From Manduca sexta (lineage: Eukaryota > Arthropoda > Insecta > Lepidoptera > Sphingidae), in assembly GCF_014839805.1 (NCBI RefSeq), contig NC_051131.1, forward strand, positions 5,444,913 through 5,508,912: a stretch of DNA of 64,000 nucleotides. Reading direction: 5' to 3'. Shown one piece after another: positions 1-13,000 of this stretch. The notes beneath the pieces are model-generated. The model was not told where the DNA came from. It saw only the letters and a list, made by a program, of their open reading frames with translations, and ran no database searches. Both the position numbers and the translations under genes were made by a program. Position 1 is the first letter of the stretch. Every line of letters begins with the position of its first letter.

Positions 1-3000
1 CATATATTATGAAGACAAGCTGTCTCATAATAATGTACATTTATATTTGATGTTACATAAAGATGAATAGTTGTTATGAGTCATTAAATTAGTAAACATT
101 TAATTCGCTACATCTAATACTAATCATGTAGGTACGGCACAATAATGTTTTATGTTAGCAACCTCAACGATTTGTGTTGTGAGTCAGATCTTGTTTGAGT
201 TTGCAGCTTTTGAGAAATTATTGACCGAATGAGAAGAATGAGACCGAATGTTTCTACATACAATCATCCTTTGTTTAGTACAATACTTTGGCATTTTAAA
301 AAGTACGTAGCTGAAATTGTAAGTATTTAAACACATACTTGTCTACGATAGACACGAGCCTATATTGTAAGTTTCTCGGAATTGTAGTTCAATAAATACC
401 TATTTAGCAATTCTAATTTATCAGCAACGTCAATATATACCCATAATTAACAAGCGAATCTGCGTGGCTAAGAAAAACACATAAAACTTTGACGTGGGCG
501 TATCAAAGTGTCTCAACTGGTATTAATGATATTTCAATGGACCCGACACTATCAACTAATGGGAACATAAAACATTTTTAAGATTCCAGTGATTCTTGAT
601 AATGAGTGTATTTCTATCGAAATTTCGATAATAAATTATTTTCTGTCATCATACGATGAACGAAGTCGATATTTGAAAGGATATCAGATATGTTCATTTA
701 ATTACCCGCGCCGATGATTCGCTGTGGAGTATCGGGCTGACATTGAAAGGTTGTTGACTTGTACGACACGGCGGCGCGGTGGCGAGTCTCCCTTCCCTTG
801 CTGAGTGCTTTTTATAATATTTTCTTTAAGTATTATATCTATAATGTAACCAGAGTGTTCACTCGTGTGTTCCATTGTTCCTGTTGTGTCTGACGGAGGA
901 CACAGGAAGTCAAGTTGTTACGGACATGCACATCACTTTGAAGCTCCGTCTTACATTTAACTGTGCTAAAAATACACTTCCTATTTCATTCGTAAATACA
1001 TTTATTCAAATTTAAACGTACCATTTAAAAAAATATATGAAGTTTTTTTTCTTTCATGTTCCCGAACTACCCAACTTAAGTCTAACTTAACCTGTCAAAA
1101 GCTTCATAGAGTTTCTCACAGCGAAAATGTGCCGGCAAATCTGCATACTGCACCAACCCGTAATGTTTGATCTTGTCCTTTCATGAGAACTAATTGATAA
1201 GATCGGAAATAATCGGAATATCTCATGAGAGCAGTCCATGAGGCGGATACAAAGTTCCGTGGGTGGAGCTCCGCCGCCCCGCGCCGCACTCGGCTCGCCA
1301 TTCTAATTAGCCCATTGTGGTCGCCAGTTAAAGTTTGCTTGCGGCCGGCAGTCACGCCGGAACCGCTGCCACAGTGACACGTACCGCGAGCCGCCTGCCC
1401 GTACACCACACGCGACTGTGATGACGATAAGTGATCGACAGTGCTCTCTATTGATAACAGACAAGTTTATCTCTTCGCGGTAATACAACATGTGGACGCG
1501 ACTGGCGAACAGACGTTTTACTTGTACGTGTTAAAAGTTTTACTTGTTGGCGCAGTACAAGGTAAAGCCATTATAATCTACTCGTATACTGCTAAAACTG
1601 GGACCATTGTACCACTATCGGCGGTTATTGCAAATCTATATCGCAAGCAAATATGCGGTTTAGCTTTGATTGGCCTATAGTTTCTTTAGGGCTTTCGTTT
1701 TTTACTGTCCATCCAAGGAACACACTAGAAAATTAACATAAAACCTTCAATTACAATTGTAAATGGCCCTTGATTTTTGCCAAGGTACACATAGCGACTA
1801 GAAGTATTCGCCTGACTGATAAATATTTAATTACCCACATTCATGAATGGAAATGTTGTTTCCATCGAATAGTTCGCATACATTTTCTTTGTTATGTAAT
1901 GTAAAGTTTGGTTCAAAGTTAGAGGACGACAGTAATTAATATGACAAAAAAATAAACATATACTTAGTTTTTATATTTTTATTATCAATACTAATTTTCA
2001 TTAAAGAAAATAAAATTACAATATGATATACGTATTCTTTGGTATCTCTCAGTCGTTGTTTGTAATGATAGGTAGGTATATTGTCATTGTACGAAATATG
2101 TACTTATTTTTCTTATCTTGTAATATTAAGCAAAAATCTGGTTTGAAGTTTTTTCTTATCTGTTTTTATACAATTATCATCTCTTCCTGTATGAACGTTA
2201 GTTACTAGCAACTCGTTTTGTAGAGTATCAATTTTATAGAGTCATAAAACCAAAGAGTCGATATAATTTACTAATCACGTCTGAACCGAAGTTATAATGT
2301 CATGTTATAAATGGGTTTATTGGTGCTATTGATGTTCCGAAGATTTTATCAAGCAACACAACTGCGCATGCAAATCGTCTCACGAGTTATGTAAGACTGC
2401 CATTAGTTTCCCGTGGCACGTCACATGTGAAATAATTGTTCAAGCGAAACTGACCTTCGTTAATGCCGCTCGACGGCTCGTCGAAGGAACGCGCGACGAA
2501 TGCTGCAGTGTTCCGCATCTTGCATTAAGGTGCATTTTCTATAAATCCACACAGAAACTGAACGATAATAGAATAACATATAAGACCTACAGTAAAACCG
2601 GCTACGGTTGCGAGAAAATAAAATCAATTTGAAAATGCAGAACAGTTAACCGTGAAAGCAGTTCTTAGAAGTGGACACAGTGTATTGACGTGAATAGAAT
2701 AGCCACTGCAGTATTATTATCCTTCTCATTAATTTCGATTTATGTCATGGAGCTACCGAGTTTTGTTTGCATGACAAGTCCAACGGGTTTTACTTACTTA
2801 TCTACATAATGTGAACGAGGAAAAGCTAATTGTGTTTCATTGTACAATAATATTTTAAAATAATTGCACGCTTTCGATAACATTTAGATCACGTTGGTTA
2901 AATTCCATATAATGTAAGTACATAGTTTATAAATAGAATACTTGAATGGTATTTTTACATCATTAATGGCTTGACAGAATTCATCTAAATTAAGATCAAC

Positions 3001-4606
3001 AGTTTTAAATTGTGATCTATTTTGGTCGCGGACATTGCATGTCGTCTTACTGATCGCTCTGTCGAGCATAAATTCAAAGCACGTTACAAATAAATATTGT
3101 TGATACATCGGGTTTTTCTTACATGGTTTTCCTACGTTTGCTCGAACCGCATAGTACCTATGTAAATTGAGTTAATAACAGTTGCCTTTAGTAGTCAAAT
3201 GGATTTATAATGTCAATTGCTTACATATAGATGGTGATTATTATAGCATACGATATAGCTATCGTTTTAAAACTCAAGTCGATTTGTCCTAGTTTTCTAT
3301 TAAAACTATTAGCATATCTAATGATGAAAATGTATAAGTATTTAGATTGTTCCTTGTAGTTGATGATGTTTTAAAAATAGGACTTAATTCTTTCGCTCTA
3401 CTAAATAGATGCCACAATAAAACAAATTATCGGATTTTTTTAAGTATAAATAAAAAGTAATTAATCTTTCAACTATCTAATTACACAACGCTTGACTTCA
3501 TTGAATTCCTTCGTAAAAAATACTTTTTAACATAATAAAATACTAACATACCGATGTCCGCTCTTCGACACTCTGGAAGCAGTTAGAAAGTACCCAGAAA
3601 TGTCAGTAACACTCAGTCTGCTACATGACAGTACGCCGAACATGCGTGTCACATAAAAACAATATTCATGAAGGCAGTTGTACGTAGTACAAAAATCCAC
3701 GACTGTCTCATATCGCCATGTTTATCAGCATTGAAAAAGCAGACATTATAGACTTTACAATATTAGTGCTTATGTTTTTTAACAAATTTCTAGACGTGAC
3801 TTATTTATTTTCGTATCCTCTAGTATAACCTTCGGATATTCTTTACCTTTTTGTCTGCCTACAACCTGGCGTCTCAGGGAAACACATTTTTACGACGATG
3901 TTGCAGAAAATATTCTTGATACTCTACCTCTTTTGCCTGCTTGCAATCTGAATTGCAAATTGCTTGAAGCGCGAATTATAAAGAATTTTACCATATTTTT
4001 GCGTTCGGCCATTTGATGTCAACCCATGTAGGATAATATAGTCTCTCCCTTAATTTACACATAATTCAGATTATCTTATTAGCTAAAAACTGTGTCTTAT
4101 ATATTTTTAAACTATATAATTTGTATTTATCACCATCCCCAGCAGCGTTTACGTGGCAAACAAATAGAGTCCAATAAACTAAAGTAAGTAAGTGTTTTGT
4201 TTAAATATTACAACCAAAAATAACGTTCAATAAGGATAAATGCGATGAAGTACACAGAATAGAAAACAAAACATATATAAATGTAAATGTATAAGCATAT
4301 ACGAATACACATAAATAAACAAACAACATAATTCTATAAAGGAAATTTATAATAATAAAAATATAAACTTATTTTATACCTAAGCATTGTAATAGAGTAA
4401 TGTCCTTATATTAACAATAATAATTACATAATTTCCTTTTTTACAATAAATAGGTAAAATGTAAACTCTATGGCACACACTTTGACTTTTCTAAAGTTAT
4501 GTGTGCATTATTTGTGTAATATTGCTTGTTTTAACGGTGAAAGAAGACATGGCGAGGAAACCTGCATACTCGAGCAATTTTCTAAGAATTTTCAATTTAA
4601 GAGAAG

Positions 4607-4712
4607 TCTGCCAATCCGCACTAAGCCAGCGTGGTGGGCTAAGGCCTAATCCCTCTCAATAGTAGAGGAGACCCGTGCCCAGCAGTGGGACAGTATATAA
4701 TACAGTGCTGGT
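4607..4712 (+). repeat. Lepidopteran interspersed repeat fragment, copy 1
   Basis: The stretch containing GCCAGCGTGGTGGGCTAAGG, then CCTAATCCCTCTCAATAGTA, then AGACCCGTGCCCAGCAGTGG matches a repeat family I know to be very common in moth and butterfly genomes. A second copy lies at about 45.77-45.91 kb and shares the same order of motifs, including the ATATAATACAG end. I cannot assign it to a named element from memory. Confidence 0.7.
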
Positions 4713-5157
4713 ATAGGTAAACATGTGCAAGTCTCTACAAATAAACAAATAAAGGAATAGTGGCCTATTTGGAATATATTATTAATTAAAATGTTTTTGA
4801 CCCCATATAAAAATTAATAATCAACCAAGCTATAATAAAACAAATTTCGGATGTCATTTCATTTAATGTCAATTAATAGTTAGCTCTTTATTAAATAGTG
4901 TCAGAAACCACATATATTTTAGTTACATCGTTTATTTTATAGGAAATAATAAGTTTTTAAACGTACCATCAGGGATTTGCAAACTATATTCAGACAGACA
5001 CATACGCATAGCATTAATATTACGTAAGTTGCAAAGATGTCATTCAATCTGCAGTTTCTAAGAACTCTACATAATACTGAAAAAATACATTGATTTTAAA
5101 TTATTCGCAGTTCGTGTAATGACTAATTTCATTATTATATTTAATAGCCAATAGTAT

Positions 5158-5456
5158 TTTTTTTATTCTTTTGAATATCGAGACGAGCTTGCCGTTCGCC
5201 TGATGGTAAGCGATACGACCGCCCATGAAGTATTGTTTGGTATTCCACTGCTCTCGCCATCCTGAGAATGAGATGTTAAGTCTTATGTTCAGCAGTTACG
5301 CTGGCTACAATATCCTTCAAATCACAACAGATACTACACACTGTTGCTTGGCAGCAGAAATAGACATTGCGGTGATACCTACCCACGCGGACTCTCACAT
5401 ATGAGAGATCTACCACCAGTATTTAAGTAATTCTGTGATGAAAATGCAATATAGCA
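5158..5456 (+). repeat. Lepidopteran interspersed repeat fragment (GATGGTAAGCGATACG family)
   Basis: The sequence starts after a T-rich run with GAGCTTGCCGTTCGCCTGAT and GGTAAGCGATACGACCGCCC, and ends near GCGGTGATACCTACCCACGC and ATCTACCACCAGT. This left-to-right pattern is a familiar dispersed repeat in lepidopteran genomes. No protein-coding part is present, so it is a non-autonomous element or a truncated tail. Confidence 0.65.
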
Positions 5457-7001
5457 GAACCTTGCGTACCTGTTCGGCCAGTGATATACGAAATATTATC
5501 AGCGGTTATCAGCACGCGTGACAACCTACCTTTATCTGTGTTTGTCATTGTTTAATTACGATGTACAATACATATCCTGTGACGTGAATGTGACACTTGA
5601 AATCTGTGATGTAATTGCTAATTGCGTAATCGTTTTGTCGAAGCCTACTTATTAACCGAGTTCTCTGAACGTAATCTCTGGAACTGTGACGAAATTTCTG
5701 CGAACTATGACTCACTGTCGAGTGTCAGATCATGGATCACCCTGTTACGTAGTCGTATATGATTCGCGTCTTTTGCGCTTGATTACTCATACCGACATCT
5801 CCGCTTATCAATGAAGTAATGGAGAGATATATAACTCGGTTCAAAGAAAAACAAACCGCCTGAACACATAAAAATATTTAATCAAGCTGTTATAAAATAA
5901 CTCTATTTTTTTCATTTACTCAGAATTAAATTAGGAATATATTTTTTTTAGTATATCTAATATTGCGAAATAATTATCGCTATTGCGAATGTATGTATAT
6001 AAAAAAAATGCATATGATAAATACCGAGTGATCGTGATGTGTTGATGACGCCGCGGTGGTCGGCGCGCCCATGACATCACCACCATCCGCGTCAACGCGC
6101 GTCATCCGACGCGAATCTTCAACTGTTTCTCCGTAGATAGGTTAATCATCGCGATGTCATGCGGACCAATCAAAACATGATTATTAAATGTGAACATTAT
6201 GCAAGATATTCAATAATAGCTATAAATGGAGATGTTTGATCACGGCGGTCCTAATATTTAACCATTACGTAACTTACCTGTTACTAATTCGAGAGTACAA
6301 AGTTGAATTGTTGTGAGAACTATTTTCTCACAACTCATTTTATTGCGAGTGAAGATTGAGAAGGATCGTTGACGGACACTGGACAGTGTTCGGTGTTGTA
6401 TACTGTGGTGCGGGTAGATTGGCATGGCTCACTATTCACAGCGCGGATGTTCCGTAGGCGGGCCTATCATTATGCGACGAGCGTGTCTTTGCGTTCGACA
6501 CTCGAATGCGTGAGCTGAGTTTCTGATTGATAATGCCACTCTGTTACCGGACTCTCCGATGACTCACAGTTTGATATTATGCTGTAAATCGTTCCTATGA
6601 CCCTATTCAACGAGTTCAATATGTGCAACCCACTGTCCTTGTGCCGAATTCGCAATAGTTATAGAATTCCCGGTATCGCGATAAAGCGGGACAACACACA
6701 ATAAACCTGTCCACGTACTAGACAACGCTCTCAGAATAGGCACGTTATCATAAAGATCTCAGTGCAACCGGTCAAACGAAACGGAGATCTAGTGGCGCAC
6801 TAATTAAGAGATCCCATGTCGATGGGCTATAAAGATAAACCTCCAATCACAATGCGCGTCCTTGCACGCCATTCTAAATATCAAAAGGCCAACGGTCAGT
6901 TTACAGTTACAGATTTTCCGTTTGTTTTTTTTTTAACGTAGTTATTATTAATAGCTATATCTAATTAAGCACTATTATAAAATTTTTATCGCTTGTTACA
7001 G

Positions 7002-10000
7002 ATACCCGAATTCTCCCTCGATGGAAGCAACAGTTTGAAACATAACGGTAGCGCCAAGGATTTAGCGTCCGTCATGGAGAACTTAAAGAAGGGCAGTCTG
7101 GTGTCTCGCCAGAACCAGCTCAATACACAAGTCACCAGCTCCTCTACACAACAGGTAACTGCCACTAAGCAATTAATCGCCACCCAATTTGGCCCAATTT
7201 AGTAATGTATGGGAGAGAGCGCCAATATCTTTATAATAATTTGGCAAAACACCAATACCTAATTATTAAACAATCATTCCTAACAATTATATAAATATAT
7301 CAACTCATTAACGAGCCAATTTTTTATTTGACAGCTGCTCAGGATGACACGTAATGCTCTAAGAACGTACCCTACCATTATACGTATTGATACGTTCCTT
7401 GTTTACTCTTAGTGACTACGTTTCTCTATGATTAGAAAGTGTATCAGACGATGCATTAGTAGGGCATGTTTTTTAAAATGTTGATTACGATGGTGTATAT
7501 TCAGAATAATCAAGCAGCAGTTTATGTTTAAATATAGACTCGATTATTTCGGCTCCGGCGTCGGTTCATAAAATGGCGTGTTTATTTTGAATTCGCCCAA
7601 CGCGAGTAAAATAAAACTTGAACACAAATGGGGGCTCAGTGGCGCACATTACATGGTATCTATTGTAGGGGCCAGTGATGGGAACGACACATATAACCAT
7701 TACAATCAAAATTGCAAACATTGTCTTATATACGACCGGTAATATTTGTACGTTAAGACCTTTTTGCTGTATAATCTTAATCAATTTTAAAAGCATAATA
7801 TCCGATACTGTATTCTAAACAATCTACCTATACTTGGTGGGATGTACGTTGTTTCCAGGTAATACTAAAGTCACCTTCATCGACCGCCAAACTTAAAGAA
7901 CGTATATTACAAACTTAATTGATTGTTAGGTATTAGTTACGTATGTAACATACAGATGCAATTTAGATTAAATTAAGTAGATAATGTTGTTAGTAAATAG
8001 ATCGTTATATTTAAGAAAGCAACCACCTTTTTAATAGATTTGACAATTTTTGTATAATATTGATACCGCGTTGAATTTGTAAGATATTGTTGCAGTTGAC
8101 TGCCTAGGTGGCGTAGAGGTCCTGAGTTCGAATCCCAGGTCGGGCAAAGTGATATTTGGGTTTTTCTGCTCAGTATCAGCCCGGAGTCGGGAATTTGTGC
8201 CCGATCGCCCCTATCACATCATGAGACGGTACACACTTGGCGATAAGTGGGTGCCCTAGTTGCGCCTCTGCATACCCCTTCGGAGATAAATGCGAGTTAC
8301 GCTGGGTTTGTGCCTAGAAATGTTTTACACGCGGAGTATTTTAGTATTTATTGTAGACAATAATTAATACAGCCAGACCGGAAACAAATTTATCTATATT
8401 ATTAACTATTTCATTTTCAATACAATTTAAAGTCACAGGAACTAGGTATAATAGTTATAAATTACTTTTTGGACGAATGTGATTAGGATTTGGACGAATC
8501 TGATGCTACAAAGAGAAAATTCAGTTACAAGTTAAAAAACATGAATAAAATGCTTTATTGTTATTCTTTACTTTTTGTTTAAAATTTCTATTGATTCTAG
8601 GATAACTAAATTCTAAAATAAAGAGGTAACTAACTACTTCAATAACACGTATCACATTTTTTTAATTGCACCGTAAAAATGCATACAGGGTCATTTTTAC
8701 ATTGCTTTACTAAATAAAACCACATAGTGGTCCTTACGTCTCCTAACATTATGCTAAATACCACCCATGAATAAATAATATTTTCGATAATAAACCAATG
8801 TTATAGTTTACGGATTTTTTAATAATTTTGCAGTTTAGTCCGAATATAGTGTGTGCGGGTCAGTGTATTTCTGACTGAACCTATGATGTTGCCGTCCCGC
8901 CAAATTTTATTCGATAGTAGTGGCTTTAGGGCATGTAAAATTAAAACTACTTTTAATTTATATTTATTTTGCTCTAAATTGTAAAACATGGTTTCAATAA
9001 CTTATGATAAAGTGATGTTTTCAAGAAAGAAACCATATACTTGTATATGGTATTATTTATTAACGCAATATTAATGAGCCTGTATACAACAACATATGAC
9101 AATAGTTTTTATTTACATTTATCTTGTAAACTCTACTTTGATAAGTTTTAGTTAAAGTCGTGAACAGAGATCTCACCACAAAAAATTTAATAAAATATTG
9201 CAGGTCGACCTGAATGAGTGCGAGGAAAAATACACTTACAAGTTTAGTTCTCGACTCTCTAAATTATGCAAACATGTGCCCTAAATAATAGGGCACAAAA
9301 ATATGCTCAAAACTTCTATCAAACTGATACATATATTTTACTAACAGTGTAGTCTATAATATATTTCATAGCAACATAAAATTATTAAAACTCGCATCAA
9401 TAATATTCAGAAAAACTGTACAAACCTGTGATTTGTTGTCAGAAGTAGTGAACGAGCATAAACTGACATAAACTCTAGTACTGGCGCCTGGCCAGAACCA
9501 AAGTGACATGTCGTAACGTAGGACGCAAGCGTTACCGTACACGCTTACGATCAAATTGTATGTAAGTTTTAGAAACTAACACAGTATGTACAAAAGCCGA
9601 AGTTGAATAGTCCGTCTTAATTGCACAACAATTGGAGGATTGTTCCCGAAAGTAGATACGTGACGCCCACCGTGTGTAAATGCCGGCTGTCACCCACGCT
9701 TCAACCTCAGACAAATATTGTTAACGGGCACGCAGCATTGAGAATCCATCAGGTTTTGGCCGCTCGGTTCAAGGCCATAATCTGTTGCATCCCGCCCGCC
9801 CACATCGGCTGATTCATTTCGTTACGCTTCTCAATTACGTCTGATGGCATACGTCTGATGGCATATTTTACAACATATTTTTTAATATTATTTATTATTC
9901 ATAATCATAGGTGATTTGACATAATGCCATATAAAAAAACTATAAATATGACTCGAACTAAATTATGTCAGACATTTATATCAAAACGCTCTCAGTAGGC

Positions 10001-13000
10001 TGACGAGTGAAAATATATTTCATTACAAATGTAATTTTAGAACTTTGTTATTTTTATATTCCTATTTTGCATTGCGCTAGCTTTATTTACCTCGGCGGAG
10101 TAGGTGCGCCAACACGCGTGACGCCCGCTCTCTCAAACTTCACTACCATTGGCACTGAACTGTTCTCACACTTCTAGTCTAGATAATGAATTTAGACGTA
10201 TAATACGTACACAAAGTATTAGTGCGCTTTTGAATATTTTCCCAGCAAGGCAAATGTTTTAAATAAGTTGAGATAAAATTTGTGAACAATTACGTTTTGT
10301 GTGATGTTCTATGTTTTTTTTTTTTGTTATCAGATGGTTTCCAGCACGACATCGAGCAGCACAGCTTCAAGCCAACGTTTGCAGAGCTCATCGCAGCGAC
10401 TGCAACACATGACAGCTTCAGAAATGAAGGCCAGCTCTATGAAGTCCGATCTTTCAGAGCTGAAAAGCTCTATTTCGGAAATGAAGAATTTGAGCAGTTC
10501 AGCAGCTAAGAACTTCGGACAACGGTTAGTCATAACACTCAAACCGACCTCACCCATCACATTTTTACAAAATCAGTCACTCCTTACATAACACGTACAT
10601 GTGTGCCAATGCTTTGTTTCATGTTTGGTCAATGGGCGTTAAGATAACACAGACAGCTTCTTAAGAACATTAAAGATGCTTTTGCCATTAGCCACAGTCC
10701 GATAGGAGCAAGCTCACCTGAGCGACCTTGGCTCTCGGCCAATTCCCACCCGCTGGTTTTCAGCTCTGTGTTTGCAGTAGCACGCCGACAAACAATAGAA
10801 ACGCTACGTTTCCGCGGCATCTGTGTTTTACTTACTAAATTATATTACTTTCGATTTCTCCTCCGCAACAGTTAAACAAGTGCTAATAGTGAAGTGTGGT
10901 TTTTTCGTTTCCAGACTAAGAAGTTCAATGGAAAACATAGTTGATCAAGATGATTTGGGTGAACGGCATTTGCCCGATATTCGGGATCTCAGTGAAATGG
11001 GCGATATTGGTGACATGGGTGATATGGGAGAACTCCAAAACGATGGTCCACTAGTTACGTTCCCCGAGTCTGACACGCCACCTCCCGTCACAGAAAAACC
11101 ATCATTATTAGCTGGTAACACAGTGGCAGTGGGTTCAAGCGCCGCCAACGAACTGAAGTACAGTGCTGCTAGGGTGACATCTGCTAGCTCGACGCGTGTT
11201 GTGGCCGACGGATACAGTGCATCCCGATCGGCCGCTAACAGCGCGAGGATGCGCCGCCTGCAACACGGTGACCTGCAATACGCCGAGAGGAGCGCTGCAG
11301 GAGCTTCGCACAGAATGCTGCAAGCGGAAGGACTCACTGCCGAACAAAACGCCGCCTATTTACAAGTAAGCATTTTAAAACTAATTATAATTTGTATATT
11401 TTGTACAAATTTAATTTATAAAACTTTTTGCTCAATAATTTACTACAAGAAAAACATTTTGGTTTTCTCCGGGACTATCGAATATGTTTTTACGACGCTA
11501 CACTACTTCTAAATGTATTGAAACAGCGGCGGTGTCGTTGACATATAACATTTTATTGTAATGATATGCATTTTGTTGTAATAAAAAAGTATGGAACAAA
11601 ATTTTCTTCGTACATCGTGTGACTGCAAGGTCGGTGGAGCCAGAAAGGCGCGCCGAAGGACATGACCTCGCACGAATGCGACCGATCGATACCCCTGAGC
11701 GGCGCGTCTACATTCACGTACCGCGCAGTGCTGTAGGATTTCTTGCCTTGATAACACTCGAGCCATTGACTACCGTTCACGTATTCGTAAACACGCGATA
11801 GCCGTGTCATTCGAAAGGGCAACATGGTAGCACGCATTATCGCATGGACCGGCAGGATGCTGCGTCGCGGAGGATCGCCTGGGGCGGTGAGCTCATTTAT
11901 CTAGAAGCGCTTATCGCGGCACGAGCTGAACCATGCTTGTCTCAGTCAGTGTTTGACCGTCGTGCGCGCCAGCACACGCGGAAGTCAATTATTGCGCGTG
12001 CGCGCAAGAGTACACGAATAGTCGGCTTTAAATTTAGACACGGAATGTCCGCGGGAGGGGGGTCCGCCCCGTGGCCCGTGCACCGTGGCGTCCTGTCGCG
12101 CTTTCCTCCGTACCCGGAGAATCCTTCGGTGAGAGTTCATTTCTTCGGAAAATTTCCCGGGCGACCTTCACGACACGTGACGTCTGTACACAAACTTTAA
12201 AATTATCTTAGAAAGCCCACGGGTTTCGTGCGTTTGGCCTATATCCAATAGGAGCGACAAGGACGTACAACTCGAATCATGACGTTGTCATGAAATGTTG
12301 TTGAATATAAAAGTGATTTTTATTCCGGGACAAACGTGCGGTGAATTTCATTCGAGTAACTATGTCTTCGAAACGACGTGCAAGACCTAAATTGCGTATC
12401 GTCATTGCCGTAACTATCAAATATTTACTTTGTGAATCATTCTGTGAAACCTTGTGGTGCTGTATTCTCTAAATATAACAGTGATTTAAGTGATAATAAG
12501 GTCATATTTTAGGAAAATTTAATAAACGGTTGTGATAACACTTACTTCGCGAAAGTTATCTTAAATGATAACGAGGTTATAACTTACCAACAGTTACATA
12601 AAAATCGCGAATCAAAGCAGGCATAAATTGGGTTTAGAGTTTATTAAACACGCGTTAAGTAAAGTTCCGTTATCCACTTTAATTAGAGAATAAATAGTAA
12701 GTTTTTTTCGTGTAATTTTAGGAACAGCGGTCGCTCAAGGCTGGAGAAGTGACGGCACAGGAAGCGAACAATATGTCTGCGTCCAGTTCCAGGCTTCAAA
12801 CAGAAGCGTTTAGCGCTGAGAAGAAAGCCATGGCTTCGGCTCAAGCGCGCCAAACTGTCACGTCCAGTGGCATGTACACCCACAAGGAACACTCCTCAGT
12901 GGCACAATCAAATATGACAATCTCAAGCAAAAACCTATCTACCAAATCTACACTACTCTCTTCACAGGTAACTATATTTTTACTTATTTAATGTATAAAA

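Larger units (their letters stand above)
1..7001. other. Upstream/intronic DNA before the first recognised Sarm exon
   Basis: AT-rich DNA without a recognisable coding exon. It holds two lepidopteran repeat fragments, described separately (about 4.6 kb and 5.16-5.46 kb). GC-rich patches at about 700-800, 1250-1420, 6040-6120 and 6350-6480 stand out from the background and could be promoters, untranslated 5' exons or enhancers of Sarm, whose first recognised exon opens at 7002 in phase 0 with no start codon. No open frame here has convincing coding character; the frames of 60-97 codons look like chance. Confidence 0.55.

Noticed and set aside
1116..1491. Overlapping minus-strand frames near 1.1-1.5 kb
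   Set aside because: GC-rich patch; the peptides are low in hydrophobic pattern and the frames have no splice context. Kept only as a possible promoter patch.
10945..11337. 130-codon minus-strand open frame opposite Sarm exon 3
   Set aside because: Antisense shadow of a real Sarm exon whose + strand frame has matching phases and borders.
11844..12200. 118-codon + strand open frame
   Set aside because: It lies in a GC-rich island where stops are rare, has no domain-like pattern and no matching splice sites; treated as a by-product of composition.
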